From contig NZ_NHON01000046.1 of NCBI RefSeq assembly GCF_002195995.1, positions 8,876 through 50,044 on the forward strand: a stretch of 41,169 bases of DNA, given 5' to 3'. Under the pieces are notes generated by a model. The model was not told where the DNA came from and made no database searches. It saw only the letters and a list, made by a program, of their open reading frames with translations. This stretch comes from Inquilinus limosus (GTDB lineage: Bacteria > Pseudomonadota > Alphaproteobacteria > DSM-16000 > Inquilinaceae). The position numbers and the translations under genes were made by a program. Shown here piece by piece: positions 17,252 through 26,556 of the stretch (position 1 is its first letter; every line of letters starts with the position of its first letter).

Positions 17252-17721
17252 AGATCGTCCATGATCATGGCGGCGAACTCGGCCTCCGCCACCAGCGTGC
17301 CGTCGACCTTCACCTCGCCCGCGAACTTCCAGACGTTGCGGCGCTGGTGCAGCTTCTTGACATGGACGCGCAGGCTGTCGCCCGGCGTCACCGGCCGGCG
17401 GAACCGGGCGTTGTCGACGGTCATGAAGTAGACCAGCTTGCCGTTGGCGTCCTCGCCCAGCGTCGCCACCACCAGCACCGCCGCGGTCTGGGCCATGGAT
17501 TCGACGATCATCACGCCCGGCATCACCGGGTAGCGCGGGAAGTGCCCCTGGAAGAAGCCCTCGTTGATCGTGACGTTCTTGATCCCGGTGCAACTGACGT
17601 CCGGCACCACGTCGATCACCCGATCCACCAGGATCATCGGATAACGGTGCGGGATCATCTCCATGATCTTGAGGATGTCCAGCTGCGACATGTTCTTCTT
17701 GTCGCTGGCGGCTCCGTCCAT
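17248..17721 (-). CDS. fabZ: 3-hydroxyacyl-[ACP] dehydratase FabZ
   Basis: FabZ dehydrates 3-hydroxyacyl-ACP in fatty acid elongation and competes with LpxA/LpxD for the same acyl-ACP pool, which explains its place in the lpx unit. The 157-residue hot-dog protein has LDILKIMEMIPHRYPMILVDRV, the catalytic H60 in FFQGHFPRYPVMPGV and E74 in MIVESMAQTAA. It is preceded by lpxD (1-base gap) and overlaps lpxA by 4 bases. The first ten residues (MDGAASDKKN) are an extension that may not be needed; an in-frame ATG at residue 11 is an alternative start. Confidence 0.96.
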   Translation of the reverse strand: MDGAASDKKNMSQLDILKIMEMIPHRYPMILVDRVIDVVPDVSCTGIKNVTINEGFFQGHFPRYPVMPGVMIVESMAQTAAVLVVATLGEDANGKLVYFMTVDNARFRRPVTPGDSLRVHVKKLHQRRNVWKFAGEVKVDGTLVAEAEFAAMIMDDL

Positions 17722-17722
17722 C

Positions 17723-18745
17723 TCAGTCGCCCTTCCCTTCGGCTAGACGCGCTAGCATGACCTGCTGCCGGAAAAACTGCCGTTTCGGGATCGCGGGTGA
17801 ACCCACCACCTCCGCACCGGGGTCGACGTCGCGCATCACCCCCGCATTCGCGGCGATCCTCGCCCCTGCACCGATGGTGAGATGGCCCGCGACACCAGCC
17901 TTGGCAGCCAGAACGGCGAAATCGCCCAACTTGGTGCTCCCCGCCACGCCTGCCTGCGCGACGATGACGGCGCCTCGTCCGACCTGCACGTTGTGCCCGA
18001 TCTGGACCAGATTATCAATCATCGCCCCCCGGCCGATCACCGTGTCCGGGCCGGCCCCGCGGTCGATGGTGGAGTTGGCGCCGACCTCGACATCATCCTC
18101 GATGATGACGCGGCCGAGCTGCGGCAGCCGGACATGGCCTTCGGCGTCCATGGCGAAGCCGAACCCGTCCTGGCCGATGCGGGCGCCGGGATAGATCGTG
18201 ACCCGCGCCCCCACCAGGCAATGGGTCAGCGAAGCCCCGGGCCCGACCACGCTGCGCTCACCCAGCACCACGCCGGCCCCGATCACCGCGTTCGGACCGA
18301 TCCGGCAGCCCGCGCCGATCTCCGCCCCGGCCTCGATCACCGCGCCGGGCCCGACCTCCACCCCCTCGCCGATCACCGCCGTCGGGTCGATCGCGGCGGT
18401 GGCGGCGATGCCGGGGCGCGCCACCGGCGCCGGAAAAAAGGCCTGGGCGATCAGCGCGTAGCCCTTGTAGGGCTTCGGCGTCAGCAGCAGCGCCATGCCG
18501 GCCGGCGCCCTGTCGGCCAGGGCCGGGGCGATCACGCAGGCGCCCGCCTTGCTGGCGGCGAAGGCGTCGACATATTTGCGGTTGTCGAGGAAGCTGATGT
18601 CGTCGGGCCCCGCCGCGTCGAGCGGCGCGACGCTGGCGATCGGCCGCTCCGGGTCAGCCCCGGGCGACAGGGTCGCGCCGGCGATCTCGGCGAGGCGGCC
18701 GAGCGGGAACGGACCGGCGCTGCGAAAGAACCGCGGATCGGGCAT
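17723..18745 (-). CDS. lpxD: UDP-3-O-(3-hydroxyacyl)glucosamine N-acyltransferase
   Basis: LpxD adds the second, N-linked 3-hydroxyacyl chain in lipid A synthesis. The 340-residue protein has the N-terminal uridine-binding domain ([34 protein letters not shown]), a long left-handed beta helix, the motif [10 protein letters not shown] and catalytic-type H251 in [14 protein letters not shown], and the C-terminal helix ([19 protein letters not shown]). It is the first gene of the lpx unit; a terminator-like hairpin lies in the 165-base gap after bamA, so lpxD may have its own promoter, though I saw no good one. The usual skp gene is missing upstream. Confidence 0.96.
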   Translation of the reverse strand: MPDPRFFRSAGPFPLGRLAEIAGATLSPGADPERPIASVAPLDAAGPDDISFLDNRKYVDAFAASKAGACVIAPALADRAPAGMALLLTPKPYKGYALIAQAFFPAPVARPGIAATAAIDPTAVIGEGVEVGPGAVIEAGAEIGAGCRIGPNAVIGAGVVLGERSVVGPGASLTHCLVGARVTIYPGARIGQDGFGFAMDAEGHVRLPQLGRVIIEDDVEVGANSTIDRGAGPDTVIGRGAMIDNLVQIGHNVQVGRGAVIVAQAGVAGSTKLGDFAVLAAKAGVAGHLTIGAGARIAANAGVMRDVDPGAEVVGSPAIPKRQFFRQQVMLARLAEGKGD

Positions 18746-18835
18746 GGGCGTTCTCTCTGCTCACGACTGGCGAAGGACGGTCCCCCGCCCGTCCGTCCAG
18801 AGTTGCGCCCCGGCCATGACGTCGAGGCACTGACC

Positions 18836-18868
18836 AACGAAAGCGGCGCCGGCTGGAACCGGCGCCGC
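18836..18868 (-). terminator. Terminator-like hairpin after bamA
   Basis: A perfect 10-bp stem (GCGGCGCCGG at 18843-18852, CCGGCGCCGC at 18859-18868) with a 6-base loop lies between bamA and lpxD. On the minus strand it is followed by TTTCGTT, a short broken T-run. It may end or attenuate transcription from bamA. Confidence 0.55.
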
Positions 18869-18910
18869 GAAGGGACGCGCGACCGCGGAGGCGGACCGCT
18901 GCCGCGCCAA

Positions 18911-21205
18911 TCAGAACCGCGTGCCGAAGCTGATGTGGATCTGCTCCTGCTTGTCGTAGCTCTCCTTGGCGAACGGATAGGCATAGTCGAGCCGGATCGG
19001 CCCGAAGGGCGAGGCCCAGGACACGCCGACGCCGGCCGAGGCGCGCAGCGCAGCGTCGTCGACGACGCCGGGGCCGTTGTCGTCCGTTCCCCACAGCGTG
19101 CCGAAATCGGTGAAGGCATGCCCCTGCAGGGCGAACTCGCTGGGCAGGCCGAGCGGGAAGCTGAGCTCGACCGAGCCGAGGGCGAAGTTGTTGCCGCCCA
19201 GCGCATCCTTGTCGTCGGAGCCGAGATCGCGCGGGCCGAGGCCGCCGGTCTGGAAGCCGCGGAAGGAGTTGCCGCCGAGGAAGAAGCGGTCGTTGATACG
19301 GACGTCCTCGCCCAGGCCGATGATATGGCCGAGCTGGCCGCCGATGTTCAGCACCATGGAATCGGTGACCGGGTAGTACCAGTCGGCGCTGAGCTGGGAC
19401 TTGAGGTAGTGCACGTCGCCGCCGAGACCCGCGATTTCGTTCGACAGCGTGATCCGGTAGCCGTCGGTCGGGTTGATGCGGCTGTCCAGCCGGTCATAGG
19501 TCAGGGACTGCTGCACCGCGGAGGACAGGGTGTTGCCCTCCTGCTCCTTGATGAAGCGCGAGGCGTCGTCGCTGACGTCCGAGACCTGCCGGTAGTTCAG
19601 GCGGTAGCGCAGCGTCTGCCGCAGGTTCTCGCTCAGCGGATAGCCCATGCGCAGCGCGAAACCGGTGTTGGTCTCGTTGTAGGAGCTGAAGCTCTGATTG
19701 TCGCGCGTGGTGCGGAACAGGTCGAAGCCGGCCGCGAGGTTGCGGCCCATGAAGTACGGCTCGGTGAAGCTCAGGTCGATTTCGGACGACACGCCGCTGA
19801 GCGAGGTCGACAGCCGCAGGTCCTGGCCCCGGCCGAGCAGGTTGCGCTCGCGGACCGTGACGTTGCCGAGCGGACCGTCGCTGGTCGAGTAACCGACACC
19901 AAGCTGCAGTTCACCGGTCGACTGCTCGCTCACCGCCGCCTGGATCACCGTCTGGTCCGGCGCCGTGCCCGGGGTCGGCTTGATGTCGACCTTGCTGAAG
20001 AAGCCGAGGTTGCGGATGTTGGTCTCGGACTTCTTCAGGCGCGAGGCGTTGAACGGGTCGCCTTCGGCCAGCTCGAACTCGCGGCGGATCACCTCGTCGG
20101 CGGTGCGGACATTGCCGCTGATGTCGATACGCTCGACGAAGACGCGCGGGCCTTCCGAGATTTCGTAGGTGATCGCGATCAGCTGCTCGTCGCGGTTGCG
20201 CTGCACCGAGGGCTGAATGTCGACGAAGGCGTATTGCCGGTCGCCCAGATAGGTGGTCAGGGCCTGGATCGTGTCCTCGACCGACTTGCTGGAGTACCAG
20301 TCGCCCTCATTGGTGACGATGACGGTCTTCAGCTCCTCCGGCGTCACGCCCGGCAGGGCGCTGTTGACGTCGATCTTGCCGAACTTGTAGCGCTCGCCCT
20401 CGTCGACCGTGAAGGTGATGAAGAAGCCCTCGCCGTCCGGCGCCAGCTCCGACACCGCCGAGACCACGCGGAAATCGGCATAGCCGCGGTTCAGGTAGAA
20501 ACGGCGCAGCATCTCCTGGTCGACGGCCAGGCGGTCCGGGTCATAGGTGTCGTTGGAGGCGAGGATGTTCCACCACTCGGTCTCCTTGGTCAGGATCTCG
20601 TCGCGCAGGTCGCCGTTGGAGAAGGCGCGGTTGCCGACGAAGTTGATCCGCTCGATCTTGGCGAGGTCGCCCTCGCGGATCTCGAACACCAGGTTCACGC
20701 GGTTCTGGTCGAGCTTGATGATCTTCGGCTCGACCGCGACGGCGAAGCGGCCGCTGCGGCGATACAGCTGCTGGATGCGGTCGGCGTCGCTCTGGGCCTT
20801 GGTCCGGGTGTAGACCTGCCGCGGGCGCTCCTCGATCTCGGCCGTCAGCTTGGTGTCGTCGAAGCGGTCGTTACCCTCGAACGCGATCTGGTTGATGATC
20901 GGATTCTCTTCGACCGTCACCACAAGGCTGGAGCCCTGGCGCCGGATCTGCACATTGGCGAACAGGCCGGTGGCGAACAGGCTCTTGACGGATTCGTCCA
21001 CGGCGCGGTCGCTGTACTCGTCGCCCGGCTTCAGCGCCATGTACGAGATCACCGTGGCGGGCTCGATCCGCTGCGAACCCTCGACCTTGACGTCGGCGAC
21101 GGTTCCACCGCCACCGCGGGTCTGTGCCGGCGCCGCCATGGGCGCGGTCCCAAGGGCAACAGCCGCCACGGCCGCGAGCCAGAGTCGGGAGGTCACGGTC
21201 GACAT
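18911..21205 (-). CDS. bamA: Outer membrane protein assembly factor BamA
   Basis: BamA is the Omp85 core of the machine that folds beta-barrels into the outer membrane. The 764-residue protein has a signal peptide (to about ALGTAPMAAPAQT), five POTRA domains (first VADVKVEGSQRIEPATVISYM, later IDRIEFEGN-like INQIAFEGNDRF and INFVGNRAFSNGDLRDEIL), then the 16-strand barrel with the conserved loop-6 motif GGNSFRGFQTGGLGPRD and a C-terminal aromatic end (HISFGTRF). I chose ATG 21205 (MSTVTSRLWLA), so the signal peptide starts properly; an upstream ATG at 21265 would add 20 residues. It follows rseP after 151 bases. Confidence 0.95.
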   Translation of the reverse strand: MSTVTSRLWLAAVAAVALGTAPMAAPAQTRGGGGTVADVKVEGSQRIEPATVISYMALKPGDEYSDRAVDESVKSLFATGLFANVQIRRQGSSLVVTVEENPIINQIAFEGNDRFDDTKLTAEIEERPRQVYTRTKAQSDADRIQQLYRRSGRFAVAVEPKIIKLDQNRVNLVFEIREGDLAKIERINFVGNRAFSNGDLRDEILTKETEWWNILASNDTYDPDRLAVDQEMLRRFYLNRGYADFRVVSAVSELAPDGEGFFITFTVDEGERYKFGKIDVNSALPGVTPEELKTVIVTNEGDWYSSKSVEDTIQALTTYLGDRQYAFVDIQPSVQRNRDEQLIAITYEISEGPRVFVERIDISGNVRTADEVIRREFELAEGDPFNASRLKKSETNIRNLGFFSKVDIKPTPGTAPDQTVIQAAVSEQSTGELQLGVGYSTSDGPLGNVTVRERNLLGRGQDLRLSTSLSGVSSEIDLSFTEPYFMGRNLAAGFDLFRTTRDNQSFSSYNETNTGFALRMGYPLSENLRQTLRYRLNYRQVSDVSDDASRFIKEQEGNTLSSAVQQSLTYDRLDSRINPTDGYRITLSNEIAGLGGDVHYLKSQLSADWYYPVTDSMVLNIGGQLGHIIGLGEDVRINDRFFLGGNSFRGFQTGGLGPRDLGSDDKDALGGNNFALGSVELSFPLGLPSEFALQGHAFTDFGTLWGTDDNGPGVVDDAALRASAGVGVSWASPFGPIRLDYAYPFAKESYDKQEQIHISFGTRF

Positions 21206-21356
21206 CGGTTTCTGCTTTCCCCTCAAACTCACACCCATCCCTCTCGCCCCCGACCGATCGGGCACAAGAGGTTTGACGAACGACCGCCGCCCCCACTGCC
21301 AGCGGCTGCGGATCGCGGCGAGTCACAGCCGCCGTGATCCGGTAACACGTCCCGGC

Positions 21357-22472
21357 TCAGGACACCAAGCCTTTGAAAAAGGCCACTACCTTGAGTTGGA
21401 CCAGGTCGTTCCAGGTCGCGAAGAGCATCAGGGTTAATACCAAAGCAAGCCCTAGGCGGAAACCGTATTCTTGGGCACGGGCGCCCAGCGGACGGCCGCG
21501 GACCGCCTCGATCGCGCAGAACAGCAGGTGGCCGCCGTCGAGCATCGGGATCGGCACCAGGTTGATCAGGCCGAGATTGATCGACAGGATCGCCATGAAC
21601 CAGAGCAGCGCCACGATGCCGACCTGATAGACCTCACCCGACATCTGGGCGATGCGGATCGGGCCGCCGAGATCCTCGGTGCCGCGCTGGCCGGACACCA
21701 TCTGCCCGAGGGCCTGGGCGGTCATCGACACGATCGCCCAGCTCTCGGTGACCGACATCCGTGCCGCTTCGACGACGCCATAGGGCCCGGTGTCGGCGGC
21801 GATGCCGAGGCGCCAGATGGTCGCGCTGCCGCCATCGGTCGTCGGCACCGTCTCCTGCCGCGGTGTCAAGGCGAAGCTCAAGGCCTCGCCGCTGCGGTCG
21901 ATGCCGAGCGTCACGCTCTTGCCGCCGCTGTTGCGGACCGCCTCGCCGAGCTCGGCGAAACGGTCGACCGCGGTGCCGTCGATGCTGGCGATCCGGTCCC
22001 CCGGCCGGATCCCGGCCTCGGCGGCGGCGCCGCCCGCCGAAACGTCGCCCACCACCGCCGGCGGGAACGGGTGGCCGCCGATCAGGAACAGGAAGAACAG
22101 GGCGACGATCGAGAACAGGAAGTTGGCGACCGGTCCGGCCGCGGCGATGGCCGCGCGCTGCCCCACCCGCTTGTGGTGGAACGACACCGCCCGCTGATCC
22201 TCGGACATCCCGTCGAGCGCCGCGCTGGACGGGGTCGAAGCCGCATCGGCATCGCCGAACATCTTCACATAGCCGCCGAGCGGGACGACGCTGAACTTCC
22301 AGCGGGTGCCGTGCCGGTCGTTGAAGCCGAACAGCTCCGGCCCGAAGCCGATCGAGAAAGTCTCGACCCGGACCCCGTTGCGGCGCGCGACCCAGTAGTG
22401 GCCGAACTCGTGCACGAAGACGAGGACGGTCAGCACGACCAGGAACGGGATCAGATAGGTGAACAGCGTCAT
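21357..22472 (-). CDS. rseP: RIP metalloprotease RseP (site-2 protease)
   Basis: RseP is an inner-membrane zinc protease that cuts anti-sigma factors and leftover signal peptides within the membrane. The 371-residue protein starts with a membrane helix carrying HEFGH (H21-E22-F23-G24-H25), followed by FSIGFGPELFGF and FSVVPLGGYVKMFGD. One PDZ domain is clear (DVSAGGAAAEAGIRPGDRIASIDGTAVDRFAEL); E. coli RseP has two, and alphaproteobacterial versions usually one. The second zinc motif is LVPIPMLDGGHLLF in a C-terminal helix. Order dxr-rseP-bamA is standard. Start ATG 22472 lies 48 bases after dxr. Confidence 0.96.
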   Translation of the reverse strand: MTLFTYLIPFLVVLTVLVFVHEFGHYWVARRNGVRVETFSIGFGPELFGFNDRHGTRWKFSVVPLGGYVKMFGDADAASTPSSAALDGMSEDQRAVSFHHKRVGQRAAIAAAGPVANFLFSIVALFFLFLIGGHPFPPAVVGDVSAGGAAAEAGIRPGDRIASIDGTAVDRFAELGEAVRNSGGKSVTLGIDRSGEALSFALTPRQETVPTTDGGSATIWRLGIAADTGPYGVVEAARMSVTESWAIVSMTAQALGQMVSGQRGTEDLGGPIRIAQMSGEVYQVGIVALLWFMAILSINLGLINLVPIPMLDGGHLLFCAIEAVRGRPLGARAQEYGFRLGLALVLTLMLFATWNDLVQLKVVAFFKGLVS

Positions 22473-22520
22473 AGGGTCCTCTCGGCCAGAGGGCCTATGT
22501 AGGCCCGCTCGCCCGCGATT

Positions 22521-23681
22521 TCAAAGCGCAGCGGCGTGCCGTCGCGCCTCGGCGTCGATGGCGAACACCTCGTCCAGAGTCGCCACAGCTTGTGCCGGAA
22601 TCATGGCAAGGGTGGCCTCGACGATCCGCTCGATGTCGAGGAAGCCGATCCGGCCCTCGAGGAAGGCCGCCACGGCCACCTCATTGGCGGCGTTCAGCAC
22701 GGTGGCGGCCGAGCCGCCTTGCCGCAGGCATTCCCGGGTCAGCCGCAGCGCCGGGAACCGTTCCGGGTCCGGCTGCCGGAAATCGAGCCGGGCGATCTTC
22801 GCCAGGTCGAGCGCGGCGCAGGGCGTCTCCATCCGCTCCGGCCAGGCCAGGGTGTAGGCGATCGGCACCCGCATGTCGGGGACGCCGAGCTGCGCCAGCA
22901 CCGAGCCGTCGGCATAGTCGACCAGGCTGTGGATCACCGATTGCGGGTGGACCACGATCTCGATCTGGTCCTCCGGCATGGCGAAGAGGTGCGACGCCTC
23001 GATCAGCTCCAGCCCCTTGTTCATCAGGGTGGCGCTGTCGACCGAGATCTTCGCGCCCATGCTCCAGTTCGGATGGGCGACGGCCTGGGCGGGCGTCGCC
23101 GCCGCCATCTGCTCGCGGCTCCACTCCCGGAACGGCCCGCCCGAGGCGGTCAGGATCAGCCGGCGGACCTTGGCGCCCGGCTGGAACACCTGGAAGATGG
23201 CGTTGTGCTCGCTGTCGACCGGCAGCAGCGTGGCGCCGTGCTGCCGCACCTCGGCCATCATCAGCTCGCCGGCGCAGACCAGGCACTCCTTGTTGGCGAA
23301 GGCGACCATGGCGCCGCGCCGGATCGCGGTCAGGATCGGCCGCAGGCCGGCGGCGCCGACGATGGCGCCCATCACCCATTCCGCCGGCCGGGCCGCCGCT
23401 TCCACCACCGCCTCAGCGCCGCCCGCCGCCTCGATGCCGCTGCCGGACAGCGCCGCCTTCAGCGCCGGATAGGCGGCCTCATCCGCCACCGCGGCGGTGC
23501 GGGCGCCGAGCTGCCGGGCGATCGCCGCCAGCCGTTCCGCATCCTTGTTGGCGGTCACCGCCTCGACCGTGAAGCGCTCCGGCGACCGGGTGATCAGGTC
23601 GACGGTGCTGGCGCCGACCGAGCCGGTGGCGCCGAGAATGGTGACGGAGCGCGGAGCGTCCGCGGACGGGGCCGAGGTCAT
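22521..23681 (-). CDS. dxr: 1-deoxy-D-xylulose-5-phosphate reductoisomerase
   Basis: Dxr converts DXP to MEP with NADPH, the committed step of non-mevalonate isoprenoid synthesis, feeding UppS upstream in the same unit. The 386-residue protein has the dinucleotide motif GATGSVG (17-23), metal-binding acidic residues D156 and E158 in LPVDSEHNAIFQVF, the flexible loop GGPFREWSREQM, MNKGLELIEA (from residue 220) and VVHPQSVIHSLVDY. ATG 23681 overlaps the cdsA stop by 4 bases. Length is normal (about 390). Confidence 0.96.
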   Translation of the reverse strand: MTSAPSADAPRSVTILGATGSVGASTVDLITRSPERFTVEAVTANKDAERLAAIARQLGARTAAVADEAAYPALKAALSGSGIEAAGGAEAVVEAAARPAEWVMGAIVGAAGLRPILTAIRRGAMVAFANKECLVCAGELMMAEVRQHGATLLPVDSEHNAIFQVFQPGAKVRRLILTASGGPFREWSREQMAAATPAQAVAHPNWSMGAKISVDSATLMNKGLELIEASHLFAMPEDQIEIVVHPQSVIHSLVDYADGSVLAQLGVPDMRVPIAYTLAWPERMETPCAALDLAKIARLDFRQPDPERFPALRLTRECLRQGGSAATVLNAANEVAVAAFLEGRIGFLDIERIVEATLAMIPAQAVATLDEVFAIDAEARRHAAAL

Positions 23682-24505
23682 GTGAAGGATGCATCCAAAA
23701 GGGCGGTGAACAGGGCAAAGACGGGCGCCGCGGCCAGCAGCCCGTCGATCCGGTCGAGCACGCCGCCATGGCCGGGGATCAGGTCGCCGCTGTCCTTGAC
23801 GCCGTAATGGCGCTTGACCGCGGATTCGGCAAGGTCGCCGGCCTGAGCCACCAGGGCCAGCAGGGCGGCCCCCGGCACGGCGACAAGGGCCGAGCCGGCG
23901 CGGTGCAGCACCGCGATGGCGACGGCGCCGGCCACGGCGGCCAGGCCGGCGCCGCCGATCAGCCCGGCCCAGGTCTTCTTCGGGCTCAGCCGCGGCGCCA
24001 GCCTCGGCCCGCCGATCCAGCGGCCGAAGATGTAGCCGCCGATATCCGTACCCCAGACCGCCACCAGCAGCCAGATCACCGGCTGCCAGCCATCCTGGCG
24101 GAGATGCAGCAGCGCGACGACGGTCAGGCCGAGATAGGGCAGCCCCAGCGCCGGCATGCGGCCGGGCGTGCCGAGGCGGAGATTGACGGCGATGTCGAAC
24201 AGCACGGTCGCGGCGGCCAGCACCAGCAGGCCGGCGACGGCGCCGGCGCAGCCGGTGGCGATGGTCACGGCGACGACGGCGATCGCGGCGGAGACCCGGG
24301 CCCAGCCGGGCGGCGGCCGGCGCAGCACCAGCCGCAGCCACTCGTCGACGCCGAGCACGCCGAGCAGCCCGACGATGACCGCGAACTCCCACTGCCCGAC
24401 ATAGACGGCGGCAAGGATCAGCGGTCCGAGAACGAGGCTGGAGAGGATCCGCAGCGTCAGGTTGCTGCGCTTCGCCCCGGGGCTATTGGCCACCGACGGC
24501 GCCAT
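23678..24505 (-). CDS. cdsA: Phosphatidate cytidylyltransferase
   Basis: CdsA makes CDP-diacylglycerol from phosphatidate and CTP, the branch point to all phospholipids. The 275-residue protein is strongly hydrophobic with about seven to eight membrane helices (ILSSLVLGPLILAAVYVG, FAVIVGLLGVLG, AGAVAGLLVLAAATVLFDIA) and the signature SPKKTWAGLIGG...DLAESAVKRHYGVKDSGDLIPGHGGVLDRIDGL at its C-terminus, which carries the Asp residues that bind metal. I use ATG 24505 (MAPSVANSPGAKRSN), which overlaps uppS by 23 bases; an earlier ATG at 24556 would add 17 residues within uppS. Confidence 0.94.
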   Translation of the reverse strand: MAPSVANSPGAKRSNLTLRILSSLVLGPLILAAVYVGQWEFAVIVGLLGVLGVDEWLRLVLRRPPPGWARVSAAIAVVAVTIATGCAGAVAGLLVLAAATVLFDIAVNLRLGTPGRMPALGLPYLGLTVVALLHLRQDGWQPVIWLLVAVWGTDIGGYIFGRWIGGPRLAPRLSPKKTWAGLIGGAGLAAVAGAVAIAVLHRAGSALVAVPGAALLALVAQAGDLAESAVKRHYGVKDSGDLIPGHGGVLDRIDGLLAAAPVFALFTALLDASFT

Positions 24506-25217
24506 AGCGACGTTCCCGCCGCCGGAACTCGGCGAGGGCGGCCTCCAGGTCGGCATGGCCGAAATCCGGCCACAGCGTGTCGACGAAGATCAGCTCGGCA
24601 TAGGCGGCCTGCCACAGCAGGAAGTTGCTGATCCGCTGCTCGCCGCTGGTGCGGATGATCAGGTCGGGGTCCGGCAGGTCGGCGGTGAACAGGCGGCCGG
24701 CGAACAGCCCTTCATCGATCGCCTCCGGCAGCAAGGCCCCCGAGGCGACCTCGCGCGCCACCCGGCGCGCCGCCTCGGCGATCTCCTGCCGGGCGCCGTA
24801 GCTCAGCGCCACGGTCAGGTTCAGCCGGGTGTTGGCCGCGGTCAGCGTCTCGCTCTCGACCAGCAGGTCGACGATGTCGGGGGCCAGGCGCTCGCGGTCG
24901 CCGATGAAACGCAGCCGCACGCCCTTGCGGTGCAGGGCCTTGAGCTCGCCGCGCAGGAAGAAGCGCAGCAGCTTCATCAGCTCGCCGATCTCGAGGATCG
25001 GCCGGCGCCAGTTCTCGGTCGAGAAGCCGAACAGCGTCAGATAGCCGACATCCAGCGCGATCGCGGCATCGATCGTCCGCTGCACGGCATGGACGCCCTG
25101 GCGATGGCCGATGGCGCGCGGCAGGCCCTGGGCGGTCGCCCAACGGCCGTTGCCGTCCATGATGATCGCGACATGGAGCGCGGGCTGATCCTCGGCCTTG
25201 GGGGCGAAACGGTGCAT
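24483..25217 (-). CDS. uppS: Undecaprenyl diphosphate synthase
   Basis: UppS is the cis-prenyltransferase that makes the C55 lipid carrier for peptidoglycan and O-antigen. The 244-residue protein has the family's catalytic Asp (D21 in IIMDGNGRWA), GHRQGVHAVQRTI, LTLFGFSTENWRRP, and the C-terminal DLIIRTSGEQRISNFLLWQAAYAEL. It starts at ATG 25217, 8 bases after frr, and overlaps cdsA. Length is standard (about 245). Confidence 0.96.
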   Translation of the reverse strand: MHRFAPKAEDQPALHVAIIMDGNGRWATAQGLPRAIGHRQGVHAVQRTIDAAIALDVGYLTLFGFSTENWRRPILEIGELMKLLRFFLRGELKALHRKGVRLRFIGDRERLAPDIVDLLVESETLTAANTRLNLTVALSYGARQEIAEAARRVAREVASGALLPEAIDEGLFAGRLFTADLPDPDLIIRTSGEQRISNFLLWQAAYAELIFVDTLWPDFGHADLEAALAEFRRRERRYGAVGGQ

Positions 25218-25225
25218 CCCGGTGC

Positions 25226-25783
25226 TCAGACCTGGAGGATCTCTTTTTCCTTCTGCGCCGCCGCTTCGTCGATCTCGCGGATGCGGCCGTCGGTCAGGCC
25301 CTGGATCTTGTCGGCGAGGCGCTTGTGCTCGTCCTCGGAGATCTCATGGTCCTTCTCGGCGCGCTTCAGCGCGTCCATGCCGTCGCGGCGGACGTTTCGC
25401 ACCGCGACGCGGGCGGCCTCGGCGTATTTGCCGGCGACCTTGGTCAGCTCGCGCCGGCGCTCCTCGCTCAGCTCCGGCAGCGGCACGCGGACGGTCTGGC
25501 CCTCGGTCTGCGGATTCAGGCCGAGGCCGGAATCGCGGATCGCCTTCTCCACCGACTTGACCGCGCTGCGGTCCCAGACCGTCACGGTCAGCATGCGCGG
25601 CTCCGGCACGCCGATGGTGCCGACCTGGTTCAGCGGCATCTGGGCGCCGTAGACGTCGACCGTGATCGGCTCGAGCAGGCTGATGCTGGCGCGGCCGGTG
25701 CGCAGACCGGCAAGATCCTTGCGCAGGGACTCCAGAGCACCCGCCATGCGGCGGGAGATGTCGTCGAGATCGGCTTTGGCCAC
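25226..25783 (-). CDS. frr: Ribosome recycling factor
   Basis: Frr splits the post-termination ribosome with EF-G. The 185-residue protein is complete with the three-helix bundle ([84 protein letters not shown]). The start is GTG 25783, two bases after the pyrH stop; this matches the family start MAKADLDDI. Family length is 185. Confidence 0.97.
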   Translation of the reverse strand: MAKADLDDISRRMAGALESLRKDLAGLRTGRASISLLEPITVDVYGAQMPLNQVGTIGVPEPRMLTVTVWDRSAVKSVEKAIRDSGLGLNPQTEGQTVRVPLPELSEERRRELTKVAGKYAEAARVAVRNVRRDGMDALKRAEKDHEISEDEHKRLADKIQGLTDGRIREIDEAAAQKEKEILQV

Positions 25784-25785
25784 GC

Positions 25786-26511
25786 TCAGCCCTCCTCGGT
25801 CACGATGGTGTAGCGTCCCTGCCCTGCGACCACCTCCGCGAACGCGCCATGCTCGTTGATGGAGAAGACCAGGATCGGGATCTTGTTTTCACGGGCCAGC
25901 GAGATCGCCGCATGATCCATGACGCGGAGATCTTTTGCCAGCACATCCATGTAGGTCAAGCGGTCGAAGCGCTTGGCCCCTTCGACCCGCAGCGGGTCGG
26001 CGTCGTAGACGCCGTCGACCTGCTTGCCCATGAGCAGGGCGTCGCAGCCCATCTCGGAGGCGCGCAGGGCGGCGCCGGTGTCGGTGGTGAAGAACGGGTT
26101 GCCGGTGCCGGACACGAAGATGACGACGCGGCCCTTCTCCATGTGCCGGATCGCCCGGCGCCGGATATAGGGCTCGCACACCGTCTGCATCGGGATGGCC
26201 GAGACCACGCGGGTGTGCAGGCCCTTGTGTTCGCAGGCGCTCTGCAGCGCCAGGCCGTTCATCACCGTGGCCAGCATGCCCATGTAGTCGGCGGTCGCCC
26301 GCTCGATGCCGGAGGCGGCGCCGCTCATGCCGCGGAAGATGTTGCCGCCGCCGACCACCATGCAGATCTCGACGCCGAGGGCGTGGACCTGGGCGACATC
26401 ATCGGCGATGCGCTCCACCATCTTCGGGTCGATGCCGTAATCCTGGTCGCCCATCAGGGCTTCCCCGGAAATCTTCAACAGCACCCGTCGATACTGGGCC
26501 GCCTTCGCCAT
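25786..26511 (-). CDS. pyrH: UMP kinase
   Basis: PyrH phosphorylates UMP to UDP in pyrimidine synthesis. The 241-residue amino-acid-kinase-fold protein has [68 protein letters not shown] and [20 protein letters not shown] use ATG 26511 ([16 protein letters not shown]); an in-frame ATG at 26538 adds nine residues (MAALREWSD) and is less like other PyrH. It sits between tsf and frr, as usual in bacteria. Confidence 0.96.
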   Translation of the reverse strand: MAKAAQYRRVLLKISGEALMGDQDYGIDPKMVERIADDVAQVHALGVEICMVVGGGNIFRGMSGAASGIERATADYMGMLATVMNGLALQSACEHKGLHTRVVSAIPMQTVCEPYIRRRAIRHMEKGRVVIFVSGTGNPFFTTDTGAALRASEMGCDALLMGKQVDGVYDADPLRVEGAKRFDRLTYMDVLAKDLRVMDHAAISLARENKIPILVFSINEHGAFAEVVAGQGRYTIVTEEG

Positions 26512-26556
26512 GTCGCTCCACTCCCTCAGCGCCGCCAATCTGGTCTTGCGTTCGGC

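Noticed and set aside
18911-21205. Possibility that the BamA-like gene is a TamA or other Omp85 protein
   Set aside because: Five POTRA repeats, length and rseP-bamA-lpxD context fit BamA; TamA has three POTRAs and a different partner.
17882-21337. 1151-residue plus-strand frame antisense to lpxD and bamA
   Set aside because: Antisense to two clear genes with correct motifs; the length is a result of high GC content.
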